DNA of 64,000 nucleotides from contig JBAIAC010000214.1 of assembly GCA_037349315.1 (NCBI GenBank), positions 620,001-684,000 on the forward strand. The letters run 5' to 3'. Below are positions 62,838 through 64,000 of this stretch, piece by piece. The stretch comes from Chelydra serpentina (Eukaryota; Chordata; Testudines; Chelydridae). The notes below the pieces were generated by a model. The model did no database searches, had not been told where the DNA came from, and saw only the letters and a list, made by a program, of their open reading frames with translations. Within the stretch, counting starts at the first letter, position 1, and each line of letters opens with the position of its first letter. Position numbers and translations under genes: made by a program.

Positions 62838-64000
62838 CCCTATTTGGTCAAACCAATGGCCCTTCTAGACCAGTATCCTGTCTCCAAGAGCAGTCAGTAC
62901 CAGAGCGGCCAGGGAAGTTTACAGAACAGGGCAGTTGGAGATCCACTCAGTCTTCCCCGTCCTGACTGGTAGTCAGAGATTTAGGGTTGCCTGAAGCATG
63001 AGGTTGCAATCCTGACCATCTTAGCTAACAGCCACTGATGGCTCTATCCTCCACTAACTTTATCTAGATTTTTTTGAACCAAGCAGTTATACTTTTGGTC
63101 ACCATAACATCCCATGGCAGTAAGTTCCACAGGTTACCTGTGCACTGTGTGAAAAAATACTACTTGTTCATATTAAACCTACTGCCTATTAATTTCATCA
63201 GTTGACTGCTGATTTTTGTCTTGTGGGAGAGAGTAAACAACACTTCTCTAGTCACTTTTTCCACACCATGTACGATATCCCCCCCCCCCCGCACCTTAGT
63301 CATTGGTTTTCTAAGATGAACAGCACTAATCCTTTTAGTCTCTCCTCTTATGGAAGCTGTTCCATACCCTTAATCATTTTTGTTTCCCTTCTTTTAACCC
63401 TTTCCAATTTCCTTTTTGAGATGTGGTGACCAAAACTGGACACAGTATTCAAGCTGTGTGTGCACCATGGATTTATATAGTGGCATTATGGTATTTTCTG
63501 TCTTATTTTCTATTCCTTTCCTAATAGCCCTGAACATTCTCTTGGCCTTTTTGACTGCCACTGCATATTGTACTGAAGTTTTCACAGAACCCTCCACAAT
63601 GACTCCAAGATTGTTTTCTTCAGCAATAACAGCTAATTTGGAACCCATCATCATTATAAGTGTGGAGTTGGGATTATTTTTTCCAATGTACATTAATTTG
63701 CACTTCAAGTGTTGAATTTCATCTGTCATTTTGTTGCCCAGTCACCCGGTTTGTGAGACTCTCCTGTAGCTCTTTGCAGTCAACTTTGGACTTAACTATC
63801 GAGTAATTTTATATCATCTGCAAATTTGCCACTTTACTGTTCACTTTCTTTTCCAGATCATTAATGAATATGTTGAACAGCACAGGTCCCAGTACAGAAC
63901 CTTGGGGGACCCCATAGTTTACTTCTCTCCATTGTGAAAACTGACCATTTACATTTACTCTTTGTTCCTATCTCTTAACCAGTTACTGATCCATGAGAAG
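62838..64000 (-). mobile_element. CR1 LINE running off the window end
   Basis: 3' UTR at 62,838-63,010, then minus-strand thumb region with NNLGVIVEGSVKTS and [15 protein letters not shown]. Homologous to the copy at 10.3-12.6 kb and continues past 64,000. Confidence 0.85.

Overview
The window reads as vertebrate nuclear DNA, most likely from a turtle (a crocodilian is the main alternative). The basis is two spliced genes in an order conserved across vertebrates, embedded in a sauropsid-type repeat landscape: CR1 LINEs, Penelope-like elements, hAT-type and other MITEs, and solo LTRs. There is no bacterial-type gene organisation. Nearly all long ORFs in the window are by-products of GC-rich tandem repeats.

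Two protein-coding genes are supported, both on the minus strand. MAF1 (RNA polymerase III repressor) runs from 49,232 down to 39,610 in seven coding exons. They join in phase to a 253-residue protein close to human MAF1 (256 aa). Downstream of it, a WD40-repeat gene starts at 33,695 and has 13 recognisable exons down to 9,705. They join in phase to 893 codons with no stop, so its 3' part lies beyond position 1. Its position immediately after MAF1 on the same strand matches human 8q24.3 (MAF1-WDR97-HGH1), so I call it WDR97.

Layout. 330-9,270: a locally triplicated GC-rich segment (blocks A, B and a CA-rich microsatellite) in the WDR97 3' region. It is split by a three-level nest (LTR, LINE, solo LTR). 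Each block B carries an exon-like stretch. 9,700-15,250: WDR97 exons 13-12 around a CR1 that itself contains an LTR and a hAT element. 15,850-19,780: exons 11-10 around two opposed CR1 copies. 19,923-24,590: 61 exact 76-bp tandem units, each with a CTCF-like core motif, inside intron 9. 24,759-33,695: exons 9-1 with two LTR insertions, one holding a palindromic MITE and one holding a CR1. 33,700-39,600: GC-rich intergenic DNA and the MAF1 3' UTR. 39,610-49,232: MAF1, with a hAT element and minisatellites in its introns. 49,300-64,000: no gene recognised; three Penelope-like copies, a hairpin Penelope terminus, CR1 fragments, an LTR candidate and several hAT/MITE copies.

The most interesting signal is the 61-unit array. 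About 50 units carry an intact 16-bp CTCF-type core in one orientation at fixed 76-bp spacing, and a small inverted relative lies two kilobases away. This is a candidate tandem CTCF-binding array, not shown to be functional. All repeat family names are by recognition only; no database search was possible.
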